A stretch of 64,000 nucleotides of DNA. Source: Allokutzneria sp. NRRL B-24872 (GTDB lineage: Bacteria; Actinomycetota; Actinomycetes; Mycobacteriales; Pseudonocardiaceae). The stretch lies in contig NZ_MUMH01000051.1 in the NCBI RefSeq assembly GCF_002155965.1, positions 29,898 through 93,897 on the forward strand, written 5' to 3'. The notes beneath the pieces are model-generated. The model did no database searches and was not told the origin of the DNA. It saw only the letters and a program-made list of their open reading frames with translations. Position numbers and translations under genes: made by a program. Of this stretch, positions 8,513 to 17,802 are shown one piece after another (position 1 is the stretch's first letter; each line of letters begins with the position of its first letter).

Positions 8513-8522
8513 GCAGCCGGGC
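8484..8522. repeat. 39-bp direct repeat, copy 1 (3' end and stop of esterase gene)
   Basis: Starts CGCTGCTCCTGGGC and ends CAGCCGGGC. It encodes the last residues (LLLGALGV) and stop of the esterase. The second copy at 8742-8780 differs at one base (GAGCAG versus GACCAG). Confidence 0.85.
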
Positions 8523-8537
8523 TGAGGGCAAAAAAAT

Positions 8538-8557
8538 GTGGCCCCCGAGGGGGCCAC
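8538..8557 (-). terminator. Intrinsic terminator for the minus-strand isomerase/lacI transcript
   Basis: A 9-bp perfect stem, GTGGCCCCC/GGGGGCCAC, with a GA turn is followed on the minus strand by a run of seven T (8530-8536). The orientation fits transcription arriving from the sugar isomerase gene. It may also stop the esterase transcript on the plus strand, where the A run precedes the hairpin. Confidence 0.75.
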
Positions 8558-8741
8558 CCTGTTGGCCGTGACCAACGTCGATGGGCAATAGGATAGCCGC
8601 CCTCAGCCCGGCAAGCATGGTCGCGAGTTCCGGTGAATCACCACCGTCGTCACTGGCGAACCGGATGCGGCTCGGCGCCAGGGACATCTGTGCTGATCTC
8701 CACCGGTAGCGACCTCAACGCTTGTTGCCCGACGCGGTGAG

Positions 8742-8780
8742 CGCTGCTCCTGGGCGCACTCGGCGTCTGACCAGCCGGGC
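8742..8780. repeat. 39-bp direct repeat, copy 2 (orphan esterase tail)
   Basis: Repeats positions 8484-8522 with one mismatch, but with no esterase reading frame in front of it. It abuts the stop codon of the isomerase gene (8787). It looks like the scar of a tandem duplication that lost its body, or of a recombination event. Confidence 0.8.
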
Positions 8781-8786
8781 GCTCGC

Positions 8787-9554
8787 TCAGCGGAGGCGGT
8801 TGAGCCAGCCGAGGAGGGTGCCGGCGTCGCGGCGGAAGGCGGCGGGGTGGTCGTCCGGGACGAACTCCAGCAGGGCGTAGCGGTCCACCCCGTCGTCGTC
8901 GAGCTCCGGCAGCACGGCTTCCCACAGGTCCGCCCGCTCGCCGAGCGGGAGGCGGTTCTCGCCCCAGCCGGCTCCCCACGAGAACACGTGCACGGTGGGC
9001 AGTCGCGGCAGCAGCGCGCGAACCTCGTCGACGGCCTCCTTGGTGTCCTGGGCGCCGCGCGGCTGCCAGTACGAGGTCACGTTGGGCATGTCGATCTCGG
9101 CGAGCAGCCGCTGGGTGGACTCCAGGGTGTCGGTGAGGGTGTTGCGGTGGAACTCCAGCGCGACCTCGACGCCCTCGGCGGCGGCGGCGTGGGCGCATAG
9201 GCGCAGCGCGGAGACGACCTCGGCGCGCTTGCCGGGCGTGATCTGCCGCGAGCCCCACGTCCCCGCCCAGACCCGAATCCTCGGGGCGCCGAGCGCGACG
9301 GCGGTGCGCAGCGCTCTGTCCACTTCGGACGGATCGGAGGCGCCCGCGCGGTAGTACGAGCCGTAGCCGGCGACGGAGATGCCCGCGCTCGCGCACTGGG
9401 CGCGCACCAGCTCGGCGGTCTCCACGTCGCCGGAGGGGACGTGCACGTCGCCGCCCCACTCCACGGCGGACAGCCCCGCCTCGGTGACCAGCTCGACGAC
9501 CCTCGGCACGTCGAGGTGCCGGAAGGTGACCGACACCAGGCCGGGAACGATCAC
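8787..9554 (-). CDS. Sugar phosphate isomerase/epimerase (xylose-isomerase-like TIM barrel)
   Basis: 255 residues. GTG start at 9554 after AGAGGAGGACCA. The sequence follows the AP-endonuclease-2/xylose isomerase-like TIM barrel: LSAVEWGGDVHV near strand 2, RIRVWAGTWGS in the middle, VALEFHRNT (metal-binding Glu), TSYWQPR, VHVFSW (metal-binding His) and a late LLEFV (Glu). These enzymes bind a divalent metal and isomerise or epimerise keto-sugars or cyclitols. It is read 49 bp downstream of the LacI gene on the same strand, beside a sugar ABC importer, so it probably acts on the imported sugar. Confidence 0.85.
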   Translation of the reverse strand: MIVPGLVSVTFRHLDVPRVVELVTEAGLSAVEWGGDVHVPSGDVETAELVRAQCASAGISVAGYGSYYRAGASDPSEVDRALRTAVALGAPRIRVWAGTWGSRQITPGKRAEVVSALRLCAHAAAAEGVEVALEFHRNTLTDTLESTQRLLAEIDMPNVTSYWQPRGAQDTKEAVDEVRALLPRLPTVHVFSWGAGWGENRLPLGERADLWEAVLPELDDDGVDRYALLEFVPDDHPAAFRRDAGTLLGWLNRLR

Positions 9555-9603
9555 TGGTCCTCCTCTCGCAGCGGCCGCCGCTGGGACCTTAGCGGCGTCT
9601 CGA

Positions 9604-10605
9604 TCATGCGCAGCCGCAGGAGCGGCGGTGCATCAGCCTCGCGGGCAGCCGGACGGTGCGCGCCCGGCGCCCCGGATCGGCGATCCTGGCGAGCAGCATC
9701 CGCACTGCCGTACGCCCGATCTCGGTGATCGGTTGCGCCATCGTGGTCAGCGGCGGGTCCACCAGCTCGGCCCACTCGACCTCGTCGTAGCCGACGACGG
9801 CGAGCTCCTCGCCGACCCGCACGCCCAGCTCCCTGGCCGCTCGCAGGACTCCTACCAGCATGTTGTTGTTCGCGGCGACCACGGCGGTCGGCGGCTGCGG
9901 CAGGGCGAGCAGCTCGCGCAGCGCCTCGGCGGCGGGCAGCACCCGGGACTCTCCGGAGACCATCAGCGCGTCGTCGGCGGGCAGGCTCGCGCGGTGCAGG
10001 CCGAGCAGGTAGCCCTTCCTCCGCTCGGCGCTCGTGGTCAGCCCGGCGGCCCCGCTGACCAACCCGATCCGGCGATGTCCACGTTCGGCCAGATGGGTGA
10101 CGAGCGCGGCGGTGGAGCCGACGTTCTCCGGACCGACCTGATCGAACTGCCCGTCCGCGGGCAGCCGGTCCACGAGCACCGTCGGCACGCCGAGCTGGCG
10201 CAGCTCCGGCAGCACCGCGGCGCTCGCCCGGTGCGACGGTGTCAGCAGCAGTCCGTCCACCCGCCGGGAGCGCAGCGCGCGCACCGCGGCGTGTTCGGCT
10301 TCGGCCTCGTCGTGGGTGTCGATCAGCAGCGGGGTGAAGCCGGCCGCGCTCGCCTCGCCCTCGATGGCCTGCATCAGCTCGGCGAAGTACGGGTTGGCGA
10401 CCAGCGAGATCGCCACGCCCAGCGTCCTGGTGCCACCGGTGACCAGCGACCTGGCGATGGCGTTGCCGGTGTAGCCCGTGCGCGCGACGGCGTCGAGCAC
10501 CCGCTTCCTGGTCGCCTCGGCCACCGTCCTGGTCCCGTTGACCACGTGGGAGACCGTGGTGATCGAGACCCCGGCCAGCCGCGCGACGTCCCGCATCGTG
10601 ACCAC
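9604..10605 (-). CDS. LacI-family transcriptional repressor
   Basis: About 333 residues from the GTG at 10605; the ATG at 10596 is equally possible. Longer readings would start inside the operator palindrome. The N-terminal helix-turn-helix is MRDVARLAGVSITTVSHVVN, followed by the hinge helix NAIARSLV. The rest is the periplasmic-binding-protein-like effector domain, with LVANPYFAELMQAIE and the late VGYDEVEWAELVDPPLTT segment. The tail ends in CGCA. It presumably represses the divergent sugar import operon and its own operon, released by the sugar or a derivative. The perfect palindrome at 10623-10652 is its likely site. Confidence 0.93.
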   Translation of the reverse strand: MVTMRDVARLAGVSITTVSHVVNGTRTVAEATRKRVLDAVARTGYTGNAIARSLVTGGTRTLGVAISLVANPYFAELMQAIEGEASAAGFTPLLIDTHDEAEAEHAAVRALRSRRVDGLLLTPSHRASAAVLPELRQLGVPTVLVDRLPADGQFDQVGPENVGSTAALVTHLAERGHRRIGLVSGAAGLTTSAERRKGYLLGLHRASLPADDALMVSGESRVLPAAEALRELLALPQPPTAVVAANNNMLVGVLRAARELGVRVGEELAVVGYDEVEWAELVDPPLTTMAQPITEIGRTAVRMLLARIADPGRRARTVRLPARLMHRRSCGCA

Positions 10606-10622
10606 AGCCCCAGGGTGCGCCC

Positions 10623-10652
10623 GTGCCAAGCGTTTGCGCAAACGCTTGGCAC
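10623..10652. promoter_or_regulatory. LacI-family operator, perfect 30-bp palindrome
   Basis: Two 15-base arms, GTGCCAAGCGTTTGC and GCAAACGCTTGGCAC, meet with no spacer. The core TTTGCGCAAA matches the central CG-symmetric signature of LacI-family operators. It lies 18 bp upstream of the lacI start and 57 bp upstream of the binding-protein gene, well placed to control both directions. Confidence 0.9.
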
Positions 10653-10708
10653 CCGGGCCCGCGCGGGATTAGCGTCCCGCCACCAACCCGCCCAACCGGG
10701 AGGCACCC

Positions 10709-11728
10709 ATGGGACGACGAGGTCCCCTAGGCAGAGGCGCCGCCGTGCTCGCGGCCGCCGCACTCGCACTCGTGGCCACCGCGTGCACCAGCCAGAAGGC
10801 CGGGGACACCGGGCGGGGCAACGACGACGGCAAGACCAAGGTCGGCCTGGTCACCAAGACCGACAGCAACCCGTTCTTCGTGGCGCTGCGCGAGGCGGCG
10901 AGCGCCCAGGCCAAGAAGGACAGCGCCGAGCTGGTCGCGCTCGCGGGCAAGTTCGACGGCGACAACGAGGGCCAGGTGGCCGCGCTGGAGAACCTGGTCC
11001 AGCAGGGCGTCGACGCCATCCTGATCACGCCGAGCAACTCCACCGGCATCCTCGGCGCGATCAAGAAGGCCAGGGAGAAGGGCATCCTGGTGATCGCCCT
11101 GGACACCGAGACCGAGCCCAAGGACGCCGTCGACGCCACCTTCGCCACGGACAACCTCGAAGCGGGCAAGTCGCAGGGCGCCTACGTGAAGGCCGCGCTC
11201 GCGGGCAAGGAGCCGAAGCTGCTGATGCTCGACGGCTCGCCGGGCGGCACCGTCGACGAGATGCGCCACCGCGGCTTCCTCGCGGGCATCGGCATCGCGG
11301 AGGGTGACGCGAAGATCCTGGGCAAGGAGTCGACCAACGGCGACCAGAACAAGGCCCAGCAGGCGATGGAGAACCTGCTCCAGCGCGCGGCCGAGGTGAA
11401 CGCGGTCTACACGATCAACGAGCCCGCCGCGCGGGGCGGCTACGCGGCGCTGGCGGCCAGGGGCAGGGCGGCGCAGGTGCTGGTCGGCTCGATCGACGGC
11501 GGTTGCCAGGGCGTGCAGGACGTGAAGGACGGCAAGTACGCCGTCACCGTCATGCAGTTCCCGAAGAAGATGGCCGAACAGGGCGTGCAAGCCGCGGTCG
11601 AGTTCACCAAGTCCGGCAAGAAGCCCGGCGGCTTCGTCAACACCGGCTCCGTGGTGATCACCGACAAGCCGGTCGCGGGCATCGACTCCAAGGACACCGC
11701 CTGGGGTCTGCAGAACTGCTGGGGCTGA
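10709..11728 (+). CDS. Sugar ABC transporter substrate-binding lipoprotein (FrcB/RbsB-like)
   Basis: 339 residues, ATG preceded by GGGAGG. The lipoprotein signal ends in the lipobox LVATAC, with the acylated Cys at about 26. The mature protein is a type-I sugar-binding fold: VGLVTKTDSNPFFVALREAA, the LVQQGVDAILITPSNS segment, VIALDTET, then FATDNLEAG and a late SIDGGCQGVQDV. Ribose/fructose/inositol-type binding proteins share this order. It delivers a monosaccharide to the permease encoded next. First gene of a four-gene operon (binding protein, permease, ATPase, kinase). Confidence 0.92.
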   Translation: MGRRGPLGRGAAVLAAAALALVATACTSQKAGDTGRGNDDGKTKVGLVTKTDSNPFFVALREAASAQAKKDSAELVALAGKFDGDNEGQVAALENLVQQGVDAILITPSNSTGILGAIKKAREKGILVIALDTETEPKDAVDATFATDNLEAGKSQGAYVKAALAGKEPKLLMLDGSPGGTVDEMRHRGFLAGIGIAEGDAKILGKESTNGDQNKAQQAMENLLQRAAEVNAVYTINEPAARGGYAALAARGRAAQVLVGSIDGGCQGVQDVKDGKYAVTVMQFPKKMAEQGVQAAVEFTKSGKKPGGFVNTGSVVITDKPVAGIDSKDTAWGLQNCWG

Positions 11729-11733
11729 TCCTG

Positions 11734-12692
<959 letters not shown>

Positions 12693-12696
<4 letters not shown>

Positions 12697-13490
12697 GCGA
12701 GCAGGTGCCGGTGCTGCGGGCCCGGGGGCTGGTGAAGCGCTACGGCAAGGTGACCGCGATCGACGGCGCCGACTTCGACCTGCTGCCCGGTGAGGTCCTG
12801 GCGGTGGTCGGCGACAACGGTGCGGGGAAGTCGAGCCTGATCAAGGCGCTCTCCGGTGCGGTCGTCCCCGACGAGGGCGAGATCAGCGTGGACGGCGAGC
12901 CGGTGCGCTTCTCCGGGCCGCTGGACGCGCGCAGGCACGGGATCGAGACCGTCTACCAGGACCTCGCGCTCGCGCCCGCCCAGGACATCGCGACCAACGT
13001 GTTCCTCGGCCGGGAACGCCGCAGGCCGGGGCCGCTCGGCGCGGTGCTCCGGCTGCTCGACTCGAAGGGCATGCGCGAGGAGGCGGCCAGGATTCTCGGC
13101 GAGCTGGACATCAAGATCAAGTCGATGGCGCAGACCGTGGAGACCCTGTCCGGCGGTCAGCGCCAGGGCATCGCGGTGGCCCGCGCAGCGGCCTTCGGCA
13201 GCCGCGTGGTGATCATGGACGAGCCCACCGCCGCGCTCGGCGTCGCGGAGTCGGCCAAGGTGATCGACCTGATCCGGCGCATCCGCGACCGCGGCCTGCC
13301 GGTGGTGCTGATCAGCCACAACATGCCGCACGTCTTCGAGATCGCCGATCGCGTGCACGTGCACCGGCTCGGCAAGCGCGTCGGCGTGGTCTCCCCGCGC
13401 GAACGCACGATGAACGAGGTCGTCGGGCTGATCACCGGTGCGCTGAAGCTCTCCGAGGACGGCACTGAGCTGGTCGAGGTCTACCGGTGA
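12693..13490 (+). CDS. Sugar ABC transporter ATP-binding protein, single domain (FrcA-like)
   Basis: 265 residues, ATG nine bases after AGGAGG and overlapping the permease stop. Walker A is GDNGAGKS (40-47), the Q-loop YQD near 88-90, the signature LSGGQ (152-156), Walker B VVIMDE (172-177) and the H-loop ISHN. It contains one nucleotide-binding domain, not the fused pair of RbsA/XylG, which is the arrangement of rhizobial FrcA. It energises import as a homodimer. Confidence 0.93.
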
Positions 13491-14110
13491 CCGCTTTCGC
13501 GGACCTGCTGGCACGGGCGGCGAAGCTGGTGGAGCCGGGTGGTCGGCGCCTGCTCGGCATCACCGGCGCCCCGGGGGCGGGCAAGTCGACGTTGGCGGAA
13601 CGGCTCGCCACCGAGCTGGGCGAGCGGGCCGTTCTCGTTGGCATGGACGGTTTCCACCTGGCCCAGCGCGAGCTGGAGCGGCTCGGCAGGGCGGAGCGCA
13701 AGGGCGCGCCGGACACCTTCGACGCGCACGGCTACCTCGACCTGCTGGTTCGGCTGAAGCGGGCGGAGCCCGGGGTGACGGTGTACGCCCCGGAGTTCCG
13801 CCGCGAGATCGAGGAGCCGGTGGCCTGCGCGGTCCCGGTGGCCCCCGAGGTGCCGCTGGTGATCACCGAGGGGAACTACCTGCTGCTCGCCGACCAGCCG
13901 TGGTCGCGGCTGCGCGAGGTGCTGGACGAGGTGTGGTTCCTGGCTCCGGACGAAGACGTCCGGCTCAGCAGGCTCGTCGCACGGCACGAACGTTATGGCC
14001 GAACCCGTGAAGAAGCGGAAGAACGGGCTTTGGGTTCGGATCAGTCGAACGCGGTCCGGGTAGCTGAAACAATGTCGCGTGCAGACCTTTGCGTTCACTC
14101 AGTTATCTAG
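13487..14110 (+). CDS. P-loop nucleoside/sugar kinase family protein (FrcK-like)
   Basis: 207 residues, GTG start overlapping the ATPase stop as GTGA. The P-loop is GAPGAGKS (27-34), followed by VLVGMDGFHLAQREL and the ITEGNYLLL strand typical of the phosphoribulokinase/uridine kinase/pantothenate kinase superfamily. The same gene type closes the frcBCAK fructose operon of Sinorhizobium meliloti as FrcK. That makes phosphorylation of the imported sugar the natural guess, but specificity is inference. It lacks the long C-terminal domain of pantothenate kinases. Confidence 0.85.
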   Translation: MTAFADLLARAAKLVEPGGRRLLGITGAPGAGKSTLAERLATELGERAVLVGMDGFHLAQRELERLGRAERKGAPDTFDAHGYLDLLVRLKRAEPGVTVYAPEFRREIEEPVACAVPVAPEVPLVITEGNYLLLADQPWSRLREVLDEVWFLAPDEDVRLSRLVARHERYGRTREEAEERALGSDQSNAVRVAETMSRADLCVHSVI

Positions 14111-14123
14111 AAAAGATTGCTCG

Positions 14124-14240
14124 TCATTGCTGACTGGTGACGCTGACCTGCGTGTCCGCGCCCGCTGGGGGCAGGGCCAGTGCGCCGAGCGCGGCGATGG
14201 CCATGACGACGAGGAAGGCGGTCCTCAGTTGAGAGCGCAT
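14124..14240 (-). CDS. Small secreted or membrane-anchored peptide, hypothetical
   Basis: 38 codons from the ATG at 14240, with AGGAAGAAG upstream. The peptide reads as a complete signal peptide: a basic start (MRSQLR), a hydrophobic core rich in Ala, Leu and Val, and an ALPPAGA cleavage-like region, leaving about ten residues (DTQVSVTSQQ). It lies between the kinase gene and a divergent membrane protein. The family is unknown to me; it may be a real short peptide or chance. Confidence 0.4.
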   Translation of the reverse strand: MRSQLRTAFLVVMAIAALGALALPPAGADTQVSVTSQQ

Positions 14241-14332
14241 GGGCTTCTTCTTCCTGTTAGCCCTTCCTGATTGTTCCGAAAAAAGATGACAGCTTCCTCC
14301 GGTGGCCGTCAAGAATTCCTGATCTACCCTTG

Positions 14333-14890
14333 ATGAAGCTGCTTTTTTCATCTTTTCGCCGCGATTCGATGGAACGCGGCGCCGTTCGGTTCCGTCGGAG
14401 GCGCATGCCGCACGACCTGCGCGTCCCGCTGCCACCGCTGTTCGCAAGGCGCTTCCGCAGCGGCATGGTGATCATGGGTGCCACGCTGCTCGTCACGACA
14501 CCGCTGATGTACGCGTTCCTTCGCTTCGTCGGCTCGATCCTGTCGCAGCGACCCGACCCGATCACGGCGGTCGTCATCGCGGTTCCGCCGCTGTTCGTGC
14601 TCGCGCTGGCCGTGACGATGCTGCTGGCGCGCAGGTGCCTCGACGGCGACCGCCTCGTCGTCGCCCGCGCCCGCACGATCCGCAACGCCCTGGTCGTCTG
14701 CCTCGGCGGGGTCGTGGTCGGCGCCGCGCTCATCGCCATCGTGCCGGGGCCGACGAACCCGCTGACCTACTTCGAACCGGTCGTGTACCTGTTCATGGGC
14801 GTGCTCGGGTTCTCGGTCGGGCACATGTTCGTGCGGCCCTCGCGCACCACGCTGCTCAAGTTCAGCGACGGGTCACTGACGGTCCGGTGA
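14333..14890 (+). CDS. Hypothetical membrane protein, four helices
   Basis: About 185 residues if the ATG at 14333 is used. ATGs at 14369 and 14405 (the latter with GGAGG only three bases away) are alternatives. Four hydrophobic stretches are seen: MVIMGATLLVTTPLMYAFL, VVIAVPPLFVLALAVTMLL, LVVCLGGVVVGAALIAIV and VVYLFMGVLGFSVGHMF. The N-terminus is very basic. No family recognised. Its 3' end overlaps the convergent DedA gene by 18 bp. Confidence 0.65.
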   Translation: MKLLFSSFRRDSMERGAVRFRRRRMPHDLRVPLPPLFARRFRSGMVIMGATLLVTTPLMYAFLRFVGSILSQRPDPITAVVIAVPPLFVLALAVTMLLARRCLDGDRLVVARARTIRNALVVCLGGVVVGAALIAIVPGPTNPLTYFEPVVYLFMGVLGFSVGHMFVRPSRTTLLKFSDGSLTVR

Positions 14891-15538
14891 GGACGCGGAC
14901 TCGTCGATGGGGCGCTTCATGTCCTGGCGGAAGCGGATCGCGCCGTAGACCGTCCCGGTCAGCACCACCACGAGGAACGCCACGATCGCCACGACCTTCA
15001 GCCACGGGTGCCGGTCCAGCAGGCCCGCCGCGTAGTAGCCGAAGAGGATCAGCAGCGGCGCCCAGGTGATCGAGCCGATCACCGAGGACCAGAAGAAGCG
15101 GCCCCGGTCCATCCGCGCGGCGCCCGCGATCATCGGCGCGAGCGTGCGCACCCACGGCAGCCAGCGGGCCGCCACGATCGCCCAGAACCCGTAGCGGTCG
15201 AGGAAGTTCCGCGCCCGGTCCAGGTTCTCCCTGTTCAGGACCTTGCCGCCCTCGCGGGCCAGCACGCGGGTCCCGGTGCGCACGCCGATCCGGTAGCCCA
15301 CGTCGTTGCCCCAGATCGCGACCAGCGTCGTCGCGATGGCCAGCCCCCACGCGTTGCCGGGCAGCCCCTGCTGCGCGAGCAGGACCCCGGCGGTGAACAG
15401 CAGCGAGTCGCCGGGTAGGAAAAGCCCGATGACAAGCGCGCACTCGGCGAAGATGAAGCTCACGACCACGGCCCAGATCAGGACCGGGCCGCCGGTCCCC
15501 AGCGGGTCCCAGGCCAGGAGGGTCTGCGTCGCCGTCAC
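14873..15538 (-). CDS. DedA family membrane protein
   Basis: 221 residues, GTG start at 15538. The DedA (SNARE-associated) motifs are FAECALVIGLFLPGDSLL in the first re-entrant region, WGNDVGYRIG, then FLDRYGFWAIVAARWLPWVR and the late W-PLLILFGYYAG-type helix. DedA proteins are polytopic inner-membrane proteins implicated in lipid-carrier scrambling or flippase activity and envelope homeostasis. A second DedA gene lies 3 kb away. The C-terminus is basic then acidic, and cytosolic. Confidence 0.9.
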   Translation of the reverse strand: MTATQTLLAWDPLGTGGPVLIWAVVVSFIFAECALVIGLFLPGDSLLFTAGVLLAQQGLPGNAWGLAIATTLVAIWGNDVGYRIGVRTGTRVLAREGGKVLNRENLDRARNFLDRYGFWAIVAARWLPWVRTLAPMIAGAARMDRGRFFWSSVIGSITWAPLLILFGYYAAGLLDRHPWLKVVAIVAFLVVVLTGTVYGAIRFRQDMKRPIDESASSPDRQ

Positions 15539-15607
15539 CTCGTCGACCCTACGTGGACCCGCGAGCGGTCATCGGTGAATTCCTGGTTGACCGGGCGGGA
15601 GCACTCC

Positions 15608-16360
15608 GTGAGCAGTTCGTTGAGCCTGACCGTCCTCGGCGCGGGAACGCCCTACCCGCGCCCGGACAACGCCTGCTCGGGGTACCTGCTGCGGACCGAG
15701 GAGAACGCCGTGTGGGTCGACGCGGGCCCCGGCTCGCTGGCCAACCTCCAGCGGCACGTCTCCCCCGATCAGCTGACCGCGATCTGGATCTCGCACCTGC
15801 ACGCCGACCACTTCGCCGACCTCGCCTCCGCCTACTACGCGCTGGCCTTCTCCGAGCTGCGCCCGCAGCGCCGCATCCCGGTCTACGGCCCCATCGGCTG
15901 GGGTGGGCGGCTCGAAGCGTTCCTGACGAACTCGCAGGTCGCCGCGATGAGCGCGGTCTTCGACGAGCACGAGCTGCACGACGGCCACCAGATCGACCTC
16001 GGTGACCTCCGCCTGACCAGCCGCGCCGTGCACCACGGCATCCCCGCGTTCGGGCTGCGCGCCGAGCACAACGGCAGGGTGCTGGCCTACTCCGGCGACA
16101 CCGGCCCGTGCGCCGCGCTGGACGAGCTGGCCACGGGCGCCGACGTGCTGCTCTGCGAGGCCGACTCCGACGACCCGACCGAGGTCCACTGCACTCCGGA
16201 GGACGCCGGTGCGGCCGCGCGCCGTGGCGGGGCGAAGCGCTTGCTGATCACCCACGTCGGCCCCGCGATGACGCCGGAGGCAGCCGCCGAGCGCGCCGCG
16301 AAGGTCTTCGGCGGGCGCACGGCCGCGGTGTCGGACAACGATCTTTACGAACTGCGCTGA
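15608..16360 (+). CDS. MBL-fold metal-dependent hydrolase
   Basis: 250 residues from the GTG at 15608, six bases after GGGAG. The metallo-beta-lactamase signature HLHADH is at about 63-68. Further ligands are His in AVHHGIPAFG, Asp in YSGDTGP and a terminal His in LITHVGP. The N-terminal VLGAGTPYPRPDNACSGYLL is typical of the RNase Z/arylsulfatase-like branch. It is cytosolic and binds two zinc ions; the substrate is unknown. The short length lacks the exosite of tRNase Z, so a generic phosphodiesterase or hydrolase is likelier. Confidence 0.88.
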   Translation: MSSSLSLTVLGAGTPYPRPDNACSGYLLRTEENAVWVDAGPGSLANLQRHVSPDQLTAIWISHLHADHFADLASAYYALAFSELRPQRRIPVYGPIGWGGRLEAFLTNSQVAAMSAVFDEHELHDGHQIDLGDLRLTSRAVHHGIPAFGLRAEHNGRVLAYSGDTGPCAALDELATGADVLLCEADSDDPTEVHCTPEDAGAAARRGGAKRLLITHVGPAMTPEAAAERAAKVFGGRTAAVSDNDLYELR

Positions 16361-16403
16361 AGAGCCCTCGCCGAGCCGGGGCGCCTCGGTCTACGGTCGG
16401 TGC

Positions 16404-17789
16404 GTGGACACCGCCGCCCTCATCGACCAGCTCAAAGCCGCCGTCGGAGCAGACGGGGTGCTCACCGATCCGGACGTCACCACTGGCTACAGCCGCGACA
16501 TGATGCCGCTGGCCCCCGTCGGCTCTCCGCTGGCCGTGGTGCTGCCCTCGGACACCGAGCAGGTGCGCCAGGTGGTCATGGCCTGCGCCGCCGCCGGGAC
16601 GCCGATCGTGCCGCGCGGCGCGGGCAGCGGGCTCTCCGGAGCGGCCAATGCGATCGACGGCTGCGTGGTGCTGGTGACCACCAGGATGAACAAGATCGTC
16701 GAGATCGACGCGGAGAACCGGCTCGCCGTCGTCGAGCCCGGCGTGATCAACCTCGATCTCCGCCAGGCCGTGGAGAAGCACGGGCTGTTCTACCCGCCGG
16801 ACCCGTCGAGCTACGACTGGTGCACGCTCGGCGGCAACCTCGCCACCAACGCGGGCGGCCTGTGCTGCGTGAAGTACGGCGTCACCACGGATTCCGTGCT
16901 GGGCCTGGAAGTCGTGCTCGCCAACGGCGACGTGCTGCGGACCGGGCGGCGCACGGTCAAGGGCGTCGCGGGCTACGACCTGACCAAGCTCTTCGTCGGC
17001 AGCGAGGGCACGCTCGGCGTGATCACCCAAGCCACCCTCGCGCTGCGCCCGCTGCCTCAGGCGCCCGGCACCATGGTCGCCTCGTTCTCCTCGACGGCCG
17101 CGGCCGGTGCGGCGGTGAGCCGGATCGTCCGCGAGGGCCTGGTCCCGTCGCTGATGGAGATCATGGACGCGGCCTCGATCAAGGCCGTCGAGCAGCACCT
17201 CAACACCGAGGTCGGCGCGGGCGCGGGCAGTGCCGCGCTGCTGATCTGCCAGTCCGACTCCGGCGGTGAGGCCGCGCTGCGCGAGCTGGCCGCGATCGAG
17301 CAGATCTGCACCGACTCCGGCGCCGACCTGGCGTACTCCACGACCGACCTCGAAGAGGGCCGGATGCTGCTGACCGCGCGGCGTGCGGTGCTCAACGCGC
17401 TGGAGGTCTACGGCTCCTGGCTGACCGACGACGTGTGCGTGCCCAGGACCCGCATCGGCGAGCTGATCAGCGGTTGCGAGGAGATCAGCGCGCGCTGCGG
17501 GCTGATGATCGCCGTCGTCGGCCACGCGGGCGACGGCAACATGCACCCGACGATCGTCTACGACGCGTCCTCGCCGGAGCAGTTCGCCAAGGCGCAGCAG
17601 GCCTTCGACGAGATCCTGGAGGTGGGCCTGCGCCTCGGCGGGACCGTCACCGGCGAGCACGGCGTCGGCAAGATCAAGCGCGAGTGGCTGGCCAAGGAGA
17701 TCGGCCCGGTCGGCATCGAGGCGCACCGGGCGATCAAGAGGGCGCTCGACCCCGGGTCGGTGTTCAACCCGGGGTCGATGTTCGCCTGA
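16404..17789 (+). CDS. FAD-binding oxidase, glycolate oxidase subunit GlcD / D-lactate dehydrogenase type
   Basis: 461 residues, GTG start. The N-terminal FAD-binding (VAO/PCMH) domain carries VVLPSDTEQVRQVV, the PRGAGSGLSGAA nucleotide loop, the YPPDPSSYDWCTLGGNLATN segment and the AGYDLTKLFVGSEGTLGV block. The C-terminal FAD-linked oxidase domain has GHAGDGNMHP, the GTVTGEHGVGKIK stretch and an NPGSMF end. The family oxidises 2-hydroxy acids (glycolate, D-lactate, 2-hydroxyglutarate). No GlcE/GlcF partners lie nearby, so a single-subunit enzyme is likely; the substrate is unassigned. Confidence 0.92.
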   Translation: MDTAALIDQLKAAVGADGVLTDPDVTTGYSRDMMPLAPVGSPLAVVLPSDTEQVRQVVMACAAAGTPIVPRGAGSGLSGAANAIDGCVVLVTTRMNKIVEIDAENRLAVVEPGVINLDLRQAVEKHGLFYPPDPSSYDWCTLGGNLATNAGGLCCVKYGVTTDSVLGLEVVLANGDVLRTGRRTVKGVAGYDLTKLFVGSEGTLGVITQATLALRPLPQAPGTMVASFSSTAAAGAAVSRIVREGLVPSLMEIMDAASIKAVEQHLNTEVGAGAGSAALLICQSDSGGEAALRELAAIEQICTDSGADLAYSTTDLEEGRMLLTARRAVLNALEVYGSWLTDDVCVPRTRIGELISGCEEISARCGLMIAVVGHAGDGNMHPTIVYDASSPEQFAKAQQAFDEILEVGLRLGGTVTGEHGVGKIKREWLAKEIGPVGIEAHRAIKRALDPGSVFNPGSMFA

Positions 17790-17802
17790 GGTCCTCAGTC
17801 GG

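Noticed and set aside
8558..8687. Minus-strand reading frame starting MSLAPSRIRFASDDGGDSPE
   Set aside because: The first 30 codons look protein-like, but the frame has no stop before the terminator hairpin at 8538-8557 and runs far into the esterase gene. No good ribosome binding site. At most a remnant.
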